Below the pieces are notes generated by a model. That model was given only the letters and a program-made list of their open reading frames with translations, searched no databases and was not told the origin of the DNA. Of a stretch of DNA of 60,000 bases, positions 1 to 24,400 are shown one piece after another. Source of the stretch: Chrysomallon squamiferum (lineage: Eukaryota > Mollusca > Gastropoda > Neomphalida > Peltospiridae); the NCBI GenBank assembly GCA_012295275.1, contig CM022667.1, forward strand, positions 8,705,038 through 8,765,037, written 5' to 3'. Every line of letters starts with the position of its first letter. The first letter of the stretch is position 1. The position numbers and the translations under genes were made by a program.

Positions 1-1076
1 AGTAGTATCAAGAGTACAAATATAGCAGTAATGCTGATGCCGGTTAGAATGTGTTTGTACGTACGATGTATGCATATATGTACGTACGTACGTATATAAC
101 GAATGGTTGTATATAACATTATGTACGTACGTATCTCTCTCTATCTGCATGTACGTTTAAAACAATGATAAACAAACAAACAAAAAAATAAATAAATAAA
201 TTAATTAATGCTGTAATATTTATTAACGAGCATCTCATCATAAAGTGCACGCTTGTCATGGCTAGAACCAAATACATTCAACGGATATGTTTTAAAGGAT
301 CGTTTTTATATTTATTTCAAAAACCATTTAGACTAATAGTATTTTCTCATAAAATAATATTTCAGCAAAAAAAAAAAAAAATAATAATAATAATTAATAA
401 AAAAAATAAAAAAAAATAAAAAACTGACATACACTGACGTTTGATCAATATTAATATAAACATTGTTGTTCAGCTTTTAATTACCATGGTGATTTTACTG
501 TTTGACAGATTCTAATGGCTGTCAAGCCTCGTTACAAGCATCAAATCATTAGCCGCGTCACATACGAGTTAATTTATTATTGTTGTGATAATAGAAATAA
601 CAAAACACGTAACAGAAAAAAAAAAGCTAATGCTGTTAGTGTCGTTGTTACTGGGTTTTTGAAAACATTATAATTATTAATTTTATATTAATCCTACTTG
701 CAGTGTAGCTAACACTGCTTTTTCGTACTGTTTTTTATCAAACGTAAGACTCGTTTTTCGCTGCTACAACTCATCTAGTGCGATATCTTTTGGAATTATA
801 TCCCGTTCTACCTAATATCCAGTGACTGCTGCATCACAGTCAGGTTTACTACAGATGAGAAGGTGTAGATAAAATACACTTCATTGCTTACGGGTAAGAA
901 TAATCTTTGATGGTTGGTAACTGAAACCTTGTTTTTAAAACGCGAATATTTTAAAAATATACACTTTTTGTTGCTTTATCTCTTTGTTTGTTTGCTTTTT
1001 GTTTTTTTTTTGGTTGTTTTTTTTTCTGGGTTTTTTTTCAGTGATCCATAGTATTATAGTACAATTACAACTAAGC

Positions 1077-1110
<34 letters not shown>

Positions 1111-1603
1111 AAAATAAAATAAAATAAAATAAAATAAAATAAAATAAAATAAAATAAATAATAATGAAAAAAACGAGACTGATGTTGGTATTTACATCAA
1201 GAGGTTCAGAATGTAGTTTTTAATTTTTTAAATTTTATTTTATTTTATGTTTTTATTTTTAATATTTTTTTGCGATTCTGCTTCAACATCGTCAGAATTA
1301 ATTGTTACTGACTTGTCAGAAACGTCACGAACTATTACTTGTTGAGACGGTTTTTGTCTTTTTCATTTTTTTTTTGTTTTTTTTTTACTTTTTCATCAAA
1401 CGTGAAATTTGCTGTTTATAGACGTCAAAGTCAGCATTATTTTTTCTTTCATCTTTTTATTTTCATTTTCTTTCTTTCTTTCTTTTTTCTTTCTCTTTTT
1501 TTATTATAATGTTTTACTACTGTATGGATTTTTTAAAAATTATTTTTTTGGTTTGCTCTCCGTATTATTATTATTAACAAATCATTTATATTTGTTACTT
1601 TGT

Positions 1604-1604
<1 letters not shown>

Positions 1605-1674
<70 letters not shown>
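1605..1674. repeat. AAT microsatellite
   Basis: An uninterrupted AAT run of about 23 units, decaying into mixed AAC/AAT up to about 1800. It produces poly-Asn, poly-Ile and poly-Leu open frames on both strands, which are artefacts. Confidence 0.95.
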
Positions 1675-1675
<1 letters not shown>

Positions 1676-2639
1676 GCAATAACAACAATAACAATAACAA
1701 CAACACCACCATCAGTAATAATAATAAAAATAATAATAATAATAACAATATTAAAGGCAACAACACTAATTATAATAAAGACAACAGTAATGATGCATAA
1801 ATAAATAAATAAATAAATATGTATGATGATGGGTAATAACAAATATGTTAAATATCGAGCAAAACTCGCAGCTCGGTTGATTTCGACATCGCCGATCGTT
1901 TTCGTTTTCGAACCCGCTCTCGGTTGGTAAGTACAATTACCTGTCAGAATCGTCGTTCAGTTTACACCAGTTTGTTTAGAGTTAGCCTGTCTGGATGCAA
2001 ATTCTCATGCTATTGTTTTGTTTCAGGTATTTTAGTTTACTTTAATACATAAACAAATGATAGCCTTTGCATTGTTATGGTTAACAATTTCAAAATAACT
2101 CTTTGTGTGTAAACAATGAGATGGGCGAATTTTAAACAAAATATTTTGAAAATAAATAAAATAACTGTGGGGTTCTGCTGGATATGAACTGTTATTATAT
2201 AAAAAAAAATATTAATTTGCCAGTTAGTTTCCTGTCTCCAAAGATCTAAACAATATTTTTGTTGGTGACTGTGTTATTAGGGATTTGTGGAGGCCCAAAG
2301 CTAAGAGTACATTGAGAGACGTCGTTTTGAAGTGTCAACATTAAATAAAATTGTATAATAATTCAATTAAAATTCTAATTGTATAATATTTCAGTTAAAA
2401 TTCTAATTGTATAATATTTCAATTAAAAATCTAACAGTATAATAATTCAATTAAAATTCTAACTGCATAATAATTCAATTAAAATTCTAACACAAAGTGA
2501 TAAACCTCTTGAGACATGGAGACACCAACCAGTAGCTTTTTTTGTTCAGTTCGTATTTAAACACGGCTGGTTTTTAGCCTATCGTACTTGCTTGTAGTGT
2601 CGCTATCATTATAATTAAATAACAAGACTCGACATACGC

Positions 2640-2945
2640 TGATGCGAGGTGAATTCAAACTAATCGCGCGTTGTTAACATAATTTGGAACGTGCTGCAAA
2701 TAGCAATAAGAACAAATCTTAGTGAACTCTCTATGAATTTTTCATTAAAGGCAGATTTTCGTGCGTTTCCGTTACCGCCCTACGGTGTTGTTAAAGCGAA
2801 TCGATGCATCATGGTCGATAAAGCGCGCCAACTTGTAGCGATCGCTGAGAACCGGTCATTTTCGGCGCAGCAGTGGTATTGGAATGTCGTACACACGTGA
2901 TTACGCAGACGATAATAGAGCGACATGAGGAATGAACGAAGCCGG
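2640..2945. promoter_or_regulatory. CpG-rich patch, possible regulatory region
   Basis: About 300 bp contain more than 25 CpG dinucleotides (for example GCGCG, GCGATCG and CGGCGCAG), while the flanks are AT-rich with few CpGs. A 69-codon open frame (2691-2900) runs through it but resembles no family I recognise and has no convincing splice or start context. A promoter, enhancer or unmethylated island of an unseen transcript is possible. The call rests on base composition only. Confidence 0.3.
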
Positions 2946-5355
2946 CGAAGGTTTTTATTTTTCTTTCTTTTTTTTTTTTTTTTTTTTATTATTTTTTATA
3001 ATTTTTTTTTTTTTTTAAATCTATTATTTAATTAAGGGGATTGTCAGTGGTTAAAAAGAGCTGGTAAATTTATTTTTATTTTTATGTAAATCCACTAAAT
3101 TTAAAAGTGAAATGATTTTTGTAATATTTGTTTAGGAATTTGAAAGCCGTCTTACAGTTAAGGGATCTAACATTTGGTTGCCTTCTTTTCGGACACACTC
3201 GATGTTTAAAATTTTATTGTTGTTGTTGCTGTTGCTGTTGCTGTTGTTGTTGTTGTTGTTGTTACTTTTCAGTTTCTGCTTCTTCATTATCTTATTTTAA
3301 TTTTATTATAAACAAAACAGTTTCATCTATTAATTTATATTTTAATATTTCATACCGAATGTAAGAAAGAATATTTATAATCATAATTTAGAAATTTATT
3401 AAATCAATATTATTCTGAATGGACGAACTAGGCTATCTAGTCAAACACTGACATAAACGACCCCTCCCGTAAAAATATGGTTTATTAATTACACATTTAT
3501 TTAAAACTGTAGACACACACAAATAATGTAGCAATACTGACTCTGACGTCTATATACAGTAAATTTCACGTGTGTGTGTGAGTGTCTGTGTATATATATA
3601 TGAATATGTATATGATAATACTTTAAATTTACAAACAGTAACATTCAATAAATACTGCTGATATGATCAGATTTTCTTTGGAGCAGTGGAACTTGTCATA
3701 CCAGCAGGTTTTTTTATTAGTCTGAATGAACAGCTGGTTTAAAACGCCAATCAGAAAGTCCAGTTGTAATGCTTGTAACACGACCTGTGTACTGATATGT
3801 GAAGATGGGCTTTGGACAACTTGCAGCATATAAAAAGAGATGTCTAAAGTTTAATAGTTGTTGTGACACCGGCAATGAAGCGAACGTTTGAAGAGATTAT
3901 TACGCTTGTTTCGTCTGATACCAGCTTATACTTGTAGCTGTGTGTGTATTATTGAAAATATTGTACAGGCATTTAACATATATTTGTGTACCTTTACAAA
4001 TACCGAGCACAGAAGCAGATTTTTGTTTTCCTGGTCTTGGGCAAACGCGCAAAGAGTCATTCAGTTTAATTTACTGTAGATTAAGTAAATATTATTCATG
4101 AAATAAGTAACTAATTAAAGATATAATATCACATATGTTTCTGTGAATGTAGCATTACACAGGTCCCTTATTAAAGTCGTTTTGCATCTTAGAAAATAAA
4201 TTTTTAAAAACGGTCGCTTTAATTTAATATATTTTTAGTTAAGAAAATATTACTCAGGATATAAATAGCTATTTGTCACATTATAACATGCATAACTGTG
4301 TATATAGTACACTGAATCATTTTTACATGTTAACAAAGCAATGCGGTCACTGATGATGACTAAGTCCACGTTAAATAAAGGTTGTACGTAACGTAAATAG
4401 TTTATATATGTATGTATGTTAATGCGTATAATCACCTTATGTCAACAGGTACTGCGGACAGTATATATTATGAGTAACTGTTTGCATTATTATGTATATG
4501 CAAATATGCTGCTTATTACATGTGATGATGTATGATTATTGTTTCAGGTATAAATAGCACGAACTGTAGTCATATGACTGCTGTCACAGGTATAGTGTAA
4601 CATTTCCAGACATTTTATCGTTTTTTTTTTTTTATATTATGTAATATCAACAGCTATGCTTCATAAGCACTGTCTGTTGTTCAGATATCAACAGTCATAC
4701 AGTATCAGTGGTCATGTGACTGAAGGTCCGTATATCAACAGTTTCTGTCACCGTTCTTATAGATATCATTTAATATCACTTTTTCATGTATCAAATATCA
4801 ATAATCTCGTGACCTTTGTTACATTTATCACATATCAATAATCAAGGGACCATTTTTAGATGTATCATTATATCAAGTCACATGACAGTTGTTAGAGATA
4901 TTGGTAGTCACGTGACATGAATAGTCATATGACTTGCTGGACAATATGTTATATTATTAAATATTACACATCAATAGTTTTACTGGAAGGATATAAATTC
5001 AAGCAACAAAGCTTTAAAGGAGTGTATTGTATGTCATCGGGATCCTGTGTGTCTCATTATAATAAAATTAAGCGTAAAAAGCTTTCTGAAAAGAACACTT
5101 TCTGTATAATAATAGAATCGATTTTCTTCAAGAGTCCTCCTCTTTCCCATCTTCTAGGTCCGGTCCTACAGCGATTTTATATTATAACAGCATTTCGCCC
5201 GGGGGCTAATTTCTTTACAGAGCTAATATGACGTGTAGTATGCAGATAGACTGCACATTATTGGATCATGTTAAGTTGCTGGTAACATATATGTATTTAT
5301 ACAGAATATATCGGTATTTAATATAACGTCAACATGCTTTTCTCTTATGACGTAA

Positions 5356-5369
5356 TTATGACGTCATAA
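5356..5369. promoter_or_regulatory. CRE-like palindrome
   Basis: TTATGACGTCATAA is a 14-bp palindrome with a full CRE/ATF core (TGACGTCA). A half-matching TTATGACGTAA lies immediately upstream at 5345-5355. No gene start is nearby, so a regulatory role is unproven. Confidence 0.3.
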
Positions 5370-5394
5370 ACAATTAAAAAAAAATATACGCTGT

Positions 5395-5461
5395 ATTAAA
5401 AACATCATATAAAATTAATAGGCGACATGCGTAATTATTCGTTTTATATGATGTTTTTAAT
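5395..5461. repeat. Perfect 20-bp inverted repeat
   Basis: The arm at 5395-5414 (ATTAAAAACATCATATAAAA) is the exact reverse complement of 5442-5461, separated by 27 bp. It could be a hairpin or a very small MITE remnant. No target duplication could be fixed. Confidence 0.8.
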
Positions 5462-6358
5462 AACGAATAACACATATCGTGTAATTTAAATTTTAAATAT
5501 TCGTACACCAATCATTTGATAAGGTTTTTCGTCTTCTGGAAACGTTAGAAAGAGCGGTCAAAATACGTTAAATAACTTTTAGATCCAGCAGTGACGAATC
5601 AATATACTCCAGAAATATATCAGAACGGTTCATTGATATAATCTGGACTTTTGTTTGGAAATAAATGTAGCTTAATTAATAGTCGCCGACTTCTCTTTTA
5701 AATAATCTTAATCTGAAGTTATCGGGTGTAGATTTTTTTCTCTCTCATTCTTTTCTTTTATTTTGTTCATTTTCTTTCAATTCCTTTTCCTTCTTTTTCT
5801 TCTTAACTTGGTTTATTAATGAAAATATTCTTCATTTTATTGAATTGCCAGTTTCTCTGTGTTCAGAGTATTAAATGATTTCGCTGTATTTATTCTAAAC
5901 AGAAACTCTGATAAAGATGTAGATAGATGAATGTGTTGTACTCATAGGTGCTACTCATTTTTACCAGTCTACAGTTATTCACCTTCGTTCTCATAGGCGC
6001 TCGCTGTTGATAATATTTACAATTATGAAGTTATTCCCTTTGTCCCTAGGTGCCAGCAACGAAAGAAGATCATGCATGCTTATTTACCAAATTATCCACC
6101 GAGAGGAAAACATCTTTCCGGTGTTTATTTAAACAACCTTTAGCAAGTTCTGATATGAATGGCTGAAAACGTATTATTAAAACTATCGGTTAGCCATTAA
6201 TTTTCCACCGTCTCAATGACATCAACACATCAGTATTTCAAGATACGTCAACACGTCTCTAATGTTCAGCCTATTACTTCCACTGATTTGTTCGTGTCGT
6301 ATATTTTATTTCTCCTTGTCATAAAAATTTTTTTTTTTTTTTTTTTTGGTTTTCTCAG

Positions 6359-6428
6359 GACGATGAGCTGAGAGGAGGACAACGTGTGTGTGCAAGCTAT
6401 GAACACGTGACCTCTCTGCGACTCGAAG
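6359..6428 (+). other. Possible orphan or 5' UTR exon
   Basis: A long T tract followed by GGTTTTCTCAG forms a strong acceptor, and the 70 bp end in GAAG|GTATTT, a plausible donor. Frame 1 is open for 23 codons; the other two frames have early stops. Splicing to the acceptor at 7195 or 7205 of the flavoprotein gene would not give a continuous coding frame, so if real it would be a 5' untranslated exon of that gene or part of another transcript. Confidence 0.25.
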
Positions 6429-7211
6429 GTATTTCGTTCCTGCCGGAAATGTTTCAAAGTTTATCGTCTGCAAAGAGGCAGTTGTTGTTGTCCTCTCGCC
6501 GCCTTTCCGAGGACACTGGGAACGAGTAAATAAAAAAGAGAGAATTGATTATATTTGCTCTGGCTGTACGAACTGTGCAGCACATGTCTGGAAACCGCGT
6601 TTGTCCACGGGCTTAATAACTCCATGATAATGCAAACATTAGTGCCGAATCCCGCAGAACAAATTACCGTGTTGTGGTTACGGTGTGGAAGTAATTCTGA
6701 GGACAGTCTCGTGCTGAGCACGTGGAGTGCTTTTTTCTGAGACTCACTGATCAGGTTTTCTGTTCTTGGAAGTAATTAGAAAAAATATAATTTTTTGTTT
6801 TTTTGTTTTTGTTTTGTTCGTGACCTTGTCTAAGAAGGGCAGTGTAGTAGACGACATAAGGAACGTCGTGTTTGAGTCGTGACTGGCAACATGCGATCTT
6901 TCTTAATATCGTGATAATTGCAAGCTTGCAGAAATAGAAATACCATCGGTTTAAACTGTAATGAGCGCTTGTACGGATTAATATCTATTTCTGGTTTATT
7001 TTTTTATTTTTTAAAAGAAAGGAAACTAAAAAAAAAGAACAAAGTTTTGGAGAAAAAAATTAAAATAAAAAATAATTGTTTGACGATTCAACTGATGGAA
7101 TGTAATATTGATTTTTGTCGTCGTTAAATGAAAGGATTTTTGTTCTGTAAAAGGAGAAAGGAAACACAAGAGGAAGATTTTCTTTAATTCTGCAGCAGCT
7201 GACAGATTCCA

Positions 7212-17891
<10,680 letters not shown>

Positions 17892-19112
17892 CAAACATAA
17901 CAAAATAATGATGTTATTTTTACCACAAATATATATGATAAGAACATACAGTCTAAATTATTGATATAAACAAACAGTCTAAATTATTGATATAAACAAA
18001 TATTCTAAAATATTGATACGAAGATATAACCTAAATTTTTATTGGTACGAACATAGAATCTAAGTTCGTGTGTACGTTCAGGTTATTGTTTTATTTCAAT
18101 CTGTCTACCAGATTTTACAAATAATAAAGTATGACAATATTATACTTTGTTATTAGCAAAGGTTGGTTATTAAATCATAAAACAGTAACTTTGAAGAATA
18201 CAAAATATTATTTAGGCTATTTATACGTTTAATATTAAAAGCAAACTTTAATTTGACACATAAAAATGTTTATTAAAAATGTGATCAAAGGAGACTTTTG
18301 GAAACCAAATATGTTTCTCCCACATTCTTGATATTTGCTTTTCTCGTTATAAAAAGGCTAAAAGCTCCATTCTTACAGTGTAAACTGTTTTAAACGTAGT
18401 TATCCCCCTTTCTCCTCTCCATTAATAACTGTCCATAGCATGACGAGTAATATGAAATTTATAAATAACTGTAATAATTAAATAAAGTGAAAAAAAAAAA
18501 AAAAGGAATTAACGCTCCAACATTATGAATAAAAGGAAAGAAAGAATAAATTAGAGAAACAAAAGAGGATATACAAAAATATATGAATAATGATAATTAT
18601 TATTATTATTATTTTTTTATTTATTGGTAAGCTATTGTAGTGAAAACGTTTATGATCATCTTGTATAGCAATATCAAGAACAACAGCAGCAATAGTTACA
18701 ATAATAACAACAACAACAAGAACAACAGTTAAAAAGGCAAATTTACAATGATCAATAATGGTGTTGAACAGTGTTTTGATTTCGTCTTGTGTTGAGATAC
18801 GTGTTTGAACGTGACAGTTATTTGTAGTTTCCTGATGTTAATGATTATGTCCTGACTTTCCGTACTGATGGTGTGTGACACAGGATCCCCTCTTTTAAAG
18901 CAAATCGTATCCGCCCTTGTTTTATATGTTGGTGACGTGAACACAGGAATAAAAACTTCCAAATCAGTTATGTTCATCCATTTTACGCACTGTATGTCAT
19001 GAGTGTGTTCGTTTTGATATTTATTTATTTATTTATTTATTATTAATAAAACTGATATTTAATATGTCATCTCGTGTGGGTTTTTAATTAATACTCTCTT
19101 TCTTTGTCTCTT

Positions 19113-19153
<41 letters not shown>

Positions 19154-19618
19154 GTATCTCTCTACCTCTACTTCGTTCTAACTAGGATTTTTACCTAGAC
19201 AAATTGCAGTATTATTAGCGACACAAACGAATACGTACATCACACACGCACACACACACACACACACACACACGTGTGCGTACCTACACAGTTCAGAAAG
19301 CGTTTTTGATACTTATATCAAAATAGAAATAAACTTCCTGAATTTCCTCTTTTGTCAAAACTAATAATTCAATCAGTGGACGTGACCTACAGGACTCAGT
19401 CTAGACGGCCCATCTCTGGCGGCCATCATTAATATCTCTTCGTTCAGATTCTTCACGTCTTAACAGGAAGTGTGCATCAATCAAAACTATCAGATGCACT
19501 ACGCGCAGCAAATAATACTCGTGTTTGAAAAGCGTCTTACGATAGTCTCTATTAATAAGACTCTCACTAGCCTCGAGTATCATTCGCAAATAATTATGTT
19601 CCTGTATAGTGTGAGGTT

Positions 19619-19683
<65 letters not shown>

Positions 19684-19864
19684 ATAATAATAATAAATAA
19701 GTAAATAAATAAATAAATAAGGCCAGCCTAACGAAGTATACTAACGTATAATTATAATATGCTTACAGTTACACTGATAATTGCAGTTTATCCATATATA
19801 AATATCACAATTGTACGATTGATTAATAGTCTCAAACGATTTTCATATTAACAAAAAAAAAAAA

Positions 19865-19897
<33 letters not shown>

Positions 19898-19901
19898 TCA
19901 A

Positions 19902-19969
<68 letters not shown>

Positions 19970-21127
19970 GACAAAATCATAAATACTGAGACCTCAGTTT
20001 TGTTGCGTCTTTATTGATATGTTAAACCACACACACACACAGACACACACACATATACAGGCACGCACGCACACACATATAAGCCTATTCTCTTTTAACT
20101 ACAAATAATTATGATAATTAATAAAACGTCCGTCGATATATTGAAAATGTGCAAAAAATAAAAAAAAAAATTTGATTCTTTGCAATTCATCTATTTTTAA
20201 AAATGAATGTTTCCAGGGACACAACTCTATTTAACGCAGAGAATAAATTTTCTATGGTCCTTTAGAAGAGGGAATTCCACTATGGATCTTTAGAAGAAGG
20301 AGGTACAGATCGCACCAGACGATAAACCTTTGTGCATATTACAGCATACATAATTAAATGGTAAAGAATAACTGTAGTATACTATTTCCAACTGCTTTTT
20401 GTAATCCAAAGGAATATATTGTTGCAGATACAGCGAGAAGAAATAAAAATATTCTTCATTGGTTTCGAATTATCGATTGGTATCATATATGATTTCATTT
20501 CTTACTTCCTGTTTGTTGTTTGACGTATGTGAGGAAAACATTCCGAAATGAATTTTTAGTTTTACCATTCTTAGTTTTAGAATTGGTTACGTTAACTTTA
20601 TAAAATGTAAGTTTCAACGGATAAAGTTACATTAGTGTGATTACTTTTTTGTTTAGTTGGCGTTATTCTTTTTCTGACAGAAGAACAAGTGTTTGCCTTT
20701 GGTTGCGAAACTAAAGTTGACACAATTACTCAGTTACTGAATTAGTCAGTACAGTTTTATAACTTCGAACTTTCTGTCAGACTTTTAATAGTGTTATATA
20801 TTTTTATGAACATTTGCGGAATGTTATCACTATTGCTATTTTAATTAATACTGATACTTAAAATGCTAAATGATAATAGGAATTTTTGGTTTCGGTTTAG
20901 GGTTTCGTTATATTTTTCTTTCTTTTGGCATTCACTGATTCAGGTAGTGTATTTCTGTTATTGACACAAACTAGCAGTTTTCAATTACAGATATGATTGT
21001 TTATTTATAATGATACAAAAATCAGAATCTTGTTGTCTTTAATTAACTTATATTTCTCTGAAAACACACGGACACATGAATTGTCAGCAGAGCATTATGG
21101 ATAATTTAGTTTTATACAAATAATACA

Positions 21128-21179
<52 letters not shown>

Positions 21180-21207
21180 TTAGTGTTACAGTAATTATAT
21201 TCCTCAG
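17892..21207. other. Intergenic region upstream of RNF31
   Basis: AT-rich with a TC run (19118-19151), CA run (19246-19273), GA microsatellite (19621-19680), AAT arrays (19863-19966) and ATT array (21129-21180). The RNF31 5' untranslated exon and promoter are expected here but cannot be placed. The 82-codon minus frame at 18729-18977 has no recognisable domain. Confidence 0.6.
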
Positions 21208-21213
21208 TGTTAA

Positions 21214-21453
21214 ATGGGTCAGACAGCTTCAGGTCTGTTTGCAATGGCTGATGGACTGGACAGTCTGGTCAATGATGGAGATTCTCCTCAACTGGACTCA
21301 ACAATTCTGGAAGCTCGTCAGAAACTGTTACAAGCCATACTGAATAATCAAGACTGTGTGTCAGTTCTCGAAGGAATCATTCATATGGACTGCCCAAATG
21401 TCATGAAATATTCTATACTGTCTGTTCAGGAACTTCTTCTTCAGAACAATCAG
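21214..21453 (+). CDS. RNF31: RNF31 exon 1
   Basis: Residues 1-80, start of the PUB-domain region, phase 0. Donor CAATCAG|GTGTGT. The translation stays open for seven codons into the intron. Confidence 0.85.
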
Positions 21454-24400
21454 GTGTGTGGGATACCTGTTTGAAGTTTATTTGTCATGATGTGAAAAAA
21501 TATAATTTTTATGACATGTTAACATAAGCCTAGAAAATTTCACAGATAAAAAAATAATCAAGCAAAAATAGTCTATAATTAATACAATTATTATTTTAAA
21601 ATACTCACGCATATATTTCACACACACATATATAAAATCCATAAATACATAAAAACAAACATATTATCTATAACATGCATCTGTGATATTATGGGTTTAA
21701 TATATTTTGTATTTTAGTTTTTATTCTAATTTTTTTTCTTCTAAATTATATGTGATAGTTATCAAGCATTTTCCAGATTCCCAGAAATTGGTGCTGATTA
21801 AAATATTAATAATAATAAAAATAATAAATAAATATATAAATATATCAAATAAATTAACCAAAAATAAATGCTATAATATTGTATAAATTGAGATCAAAAT
21901 TATCATCTATAATTTCTTGTTAAATTACTTCTGTGGATATTATAAATAGCTTTAATACTTTTTTTTAATTTTTTTTTATTAGTTATAACCAGTAGTTACT
22001 GTTAATTTTTATTTCTATTTATTTTTCCTGTGTATGTGTACATATATGTACATGTTGACTCTAAAAATGATTTTTATATGAATATTTGTTTCAGAGTTTA
22101 GAACAGCTGAAGAAGATTCCAGTTGGATTGAGCATTTTGGAAAAATACGGACGACATCTGATGAAACCAGTGGATGAGAGGAATGAACTTTGGAGATATG
22201 TAAAATTCTCAAACTCCATCTTCAAAGAACGAGTAGAACCATTAACGGTATATTGTCCATGGCTATAACTACATATTTAGTTACGAAAAAAATAAAATTA
22301 ATAATGGGTGACACAATGTTCTGTTTATTTTTCTTCTTTTTTTTAACATTTTTTTATTGTTGTTTATAAAAATGCAAGTAATGTCTTAATGTGGAAAAGT
22401 AAGTTAAAATGTGCATAAAAATTGATAGTTTGAATACAACCAGTTATATGATTAGCATTGTTATGCTCAATTAGCAGAATAATATATTCAAGAAAAATAA
22501 ATAATAAATGACAGGATTAGTAAAAGAGACATTTAAAAAAAATACCGTTGCTGTTAAACAGATTTGTTAAATGTTGTCTGAGGGTGGAGCTGGTTATGTC
22601 AGTGAGGAGAGGAGTAACTTTGGGAAAGTTGAAATTAAAAAAATATATAATAATAATAATAAAATAGAATAAGATGAAAAATTATGTAAGTGCAGTCAGA
22701 TGTGTGATTCACTCCTACTAAACTGAGGATTCCTTCTGCTGCCCTGCTGTAAGGTTTGCCAGATGCTTCATATACATGTATGATACTGTCACAAGAAGCA
22801 AGAAATAATCATAAAAGATTTGAAATTTCTGAAGGTGTACAAAGCAACAATACAGCAGATAACTGATGAAAGTCTTACTGAGTCTAATCTTTTGTCTTTT
22901 ACAAGGAAATAATGGATAGAAAAAAAATTTCTTACACTTTACATATATTTGCTTTATTGTTTGTTGTGCAAAAATGGTGTCAGCTAATCAAGAGGAAACG
23001 CTTCTTATTTTTATGTGATATTTTCGCAGGGCAGTACAGAGATACTGAAGGACATGGGTTACACTGAACTGACTGAAGATGGACTCCATTTTCCATCTGA
23101 CAAGCTGCCCAATCCGCAGAAGACTCTCAACATCACAGCTGACATCATGTTAGCCAGGCTCGAGATGGAGCTGTTTCTCAATGGAATTCATCCTCAGCCT
23201 GATGACATTAAGAAATTTTTAACACCACAGGCCATGTAAGAACAAGCACAAATAATCTTCTGCAATTGTTTAGATTTTTATTTTTTGTGTTTCCAGTTTG
23301 TATGTAGTTAGGAATTCTTTTTAATAAGGAATAATACATGATACCCTCTCACGTATATAGATAAATACTTAAGTCATGCACTCATTACATCACGTGTACA
23401 TACAGTGACACAGACGTACATACACAATGCATCATATGTACACATCAAACACACAAACTCACACACACACACACACACACAAAACACACATTCACAGTGC
23501 ATCATCTGTACACATGCACATGCAGAATTCCACGGATGCTAAATATACATATGTGTATTGTTTTCTTCTTTTTCTTTCTCATGTTGAACAAAGAGCGGAG
23601 TGGCAGGTAGAGTTGTCTGAAAAACAGAAGACGAATCCCAGAAACCCTCCAGCAAGAAATCCAGGAGAGGTAGACATTGCTGTTCTCACCTGATAAACTT
23701 AAAACTTACAAAACTATATATTTTTACTTTTCTGTCTTAGCACGTTCAGCACATTATTTTCTCATTTTTACATACCCTACAGCAATTTTAAACAACTTAG
23801 TATTTTTATAAAAATTAAGCTTGATATTTGTTTTGTTTTTATTGTCGTACTTTATCATTAGCGAAGAATGGGTGTGACAGATTATAAAAATAATACAGAC
23901 AGCCAAGTGCAGAATTTTGAAAATGATTTTATTTTAATGTTCTGACAGCAGGTTGCTGATAGACTGCCTCTCAGAGTAACTGTGGCCACGCCACCACCAG
24001 CTCAGTTGGGTGCAACATCCCAGTTGAGTACACCAGTATCAGCATCCTCTCTGACAAATACATTTAAAAGTAAGTTAGTGCATAGTTAGAATGGGAAAAC
24101 AAAGTTAACTGTGGTCTCTTATAGTGGTAATTAATTTATGTTTAAGAAATAATATCATTGTTCTTGTTTTTATTACTATGAGTATATGAACTAGAAGTGG
24201 TAAAAGTATATTAGGCTTATTAGGCTTATTAGTAGTAGTTATAGTTGCAGTATTTGCAGTAATAGTGACAACAGTAATGGTAGTAAAGTAACTAATAATG
24301 TTATTAGTAATATTAGCATTGCTATTATTATCAGTAGTAGTAGTAGTGTTACTATTATTATTATTATTATTATTATTATGTTACTGTTAATAGTAGTGGA

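Larger units (their letters stand above)
1..6358. other. Non-coding upstream region
   Basis: No gene is recognised here. The stretch is AT-rich with simple repeats: A-rich and AAAAT runs at 1080-1165, AAT at 1605-1674, TTG/CTG at 3216-3263, and a degenerate tandem repeat of about 31 bp at 2341-2490 (AATTCAATTAAAATTCTAAC-like units). A second degenerate repeat at about 4540-4930 is built around TATCAATAGTCATGTGAC-like units. Open frames are short or pure low complexity. A CpG-rich patch at 2640-2945 and an inverted repeat at 5395-5461 are listed separately. Confidence 0.6.

Noticed and set aside
1409-1842. Overlapping Ile-, Leu- and Asn-rich open frames on both strands
   Set aside because: Translations of the AAT microsatellite and neighbouring T-rich tracts; no complex sequence or splice context.
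6461-6740. Overlapping sense and antisense frames of 60-86 codons
   Set aside because: Neither has recognisable domains; the overlap suggests chance openness in a GC-richer patch.
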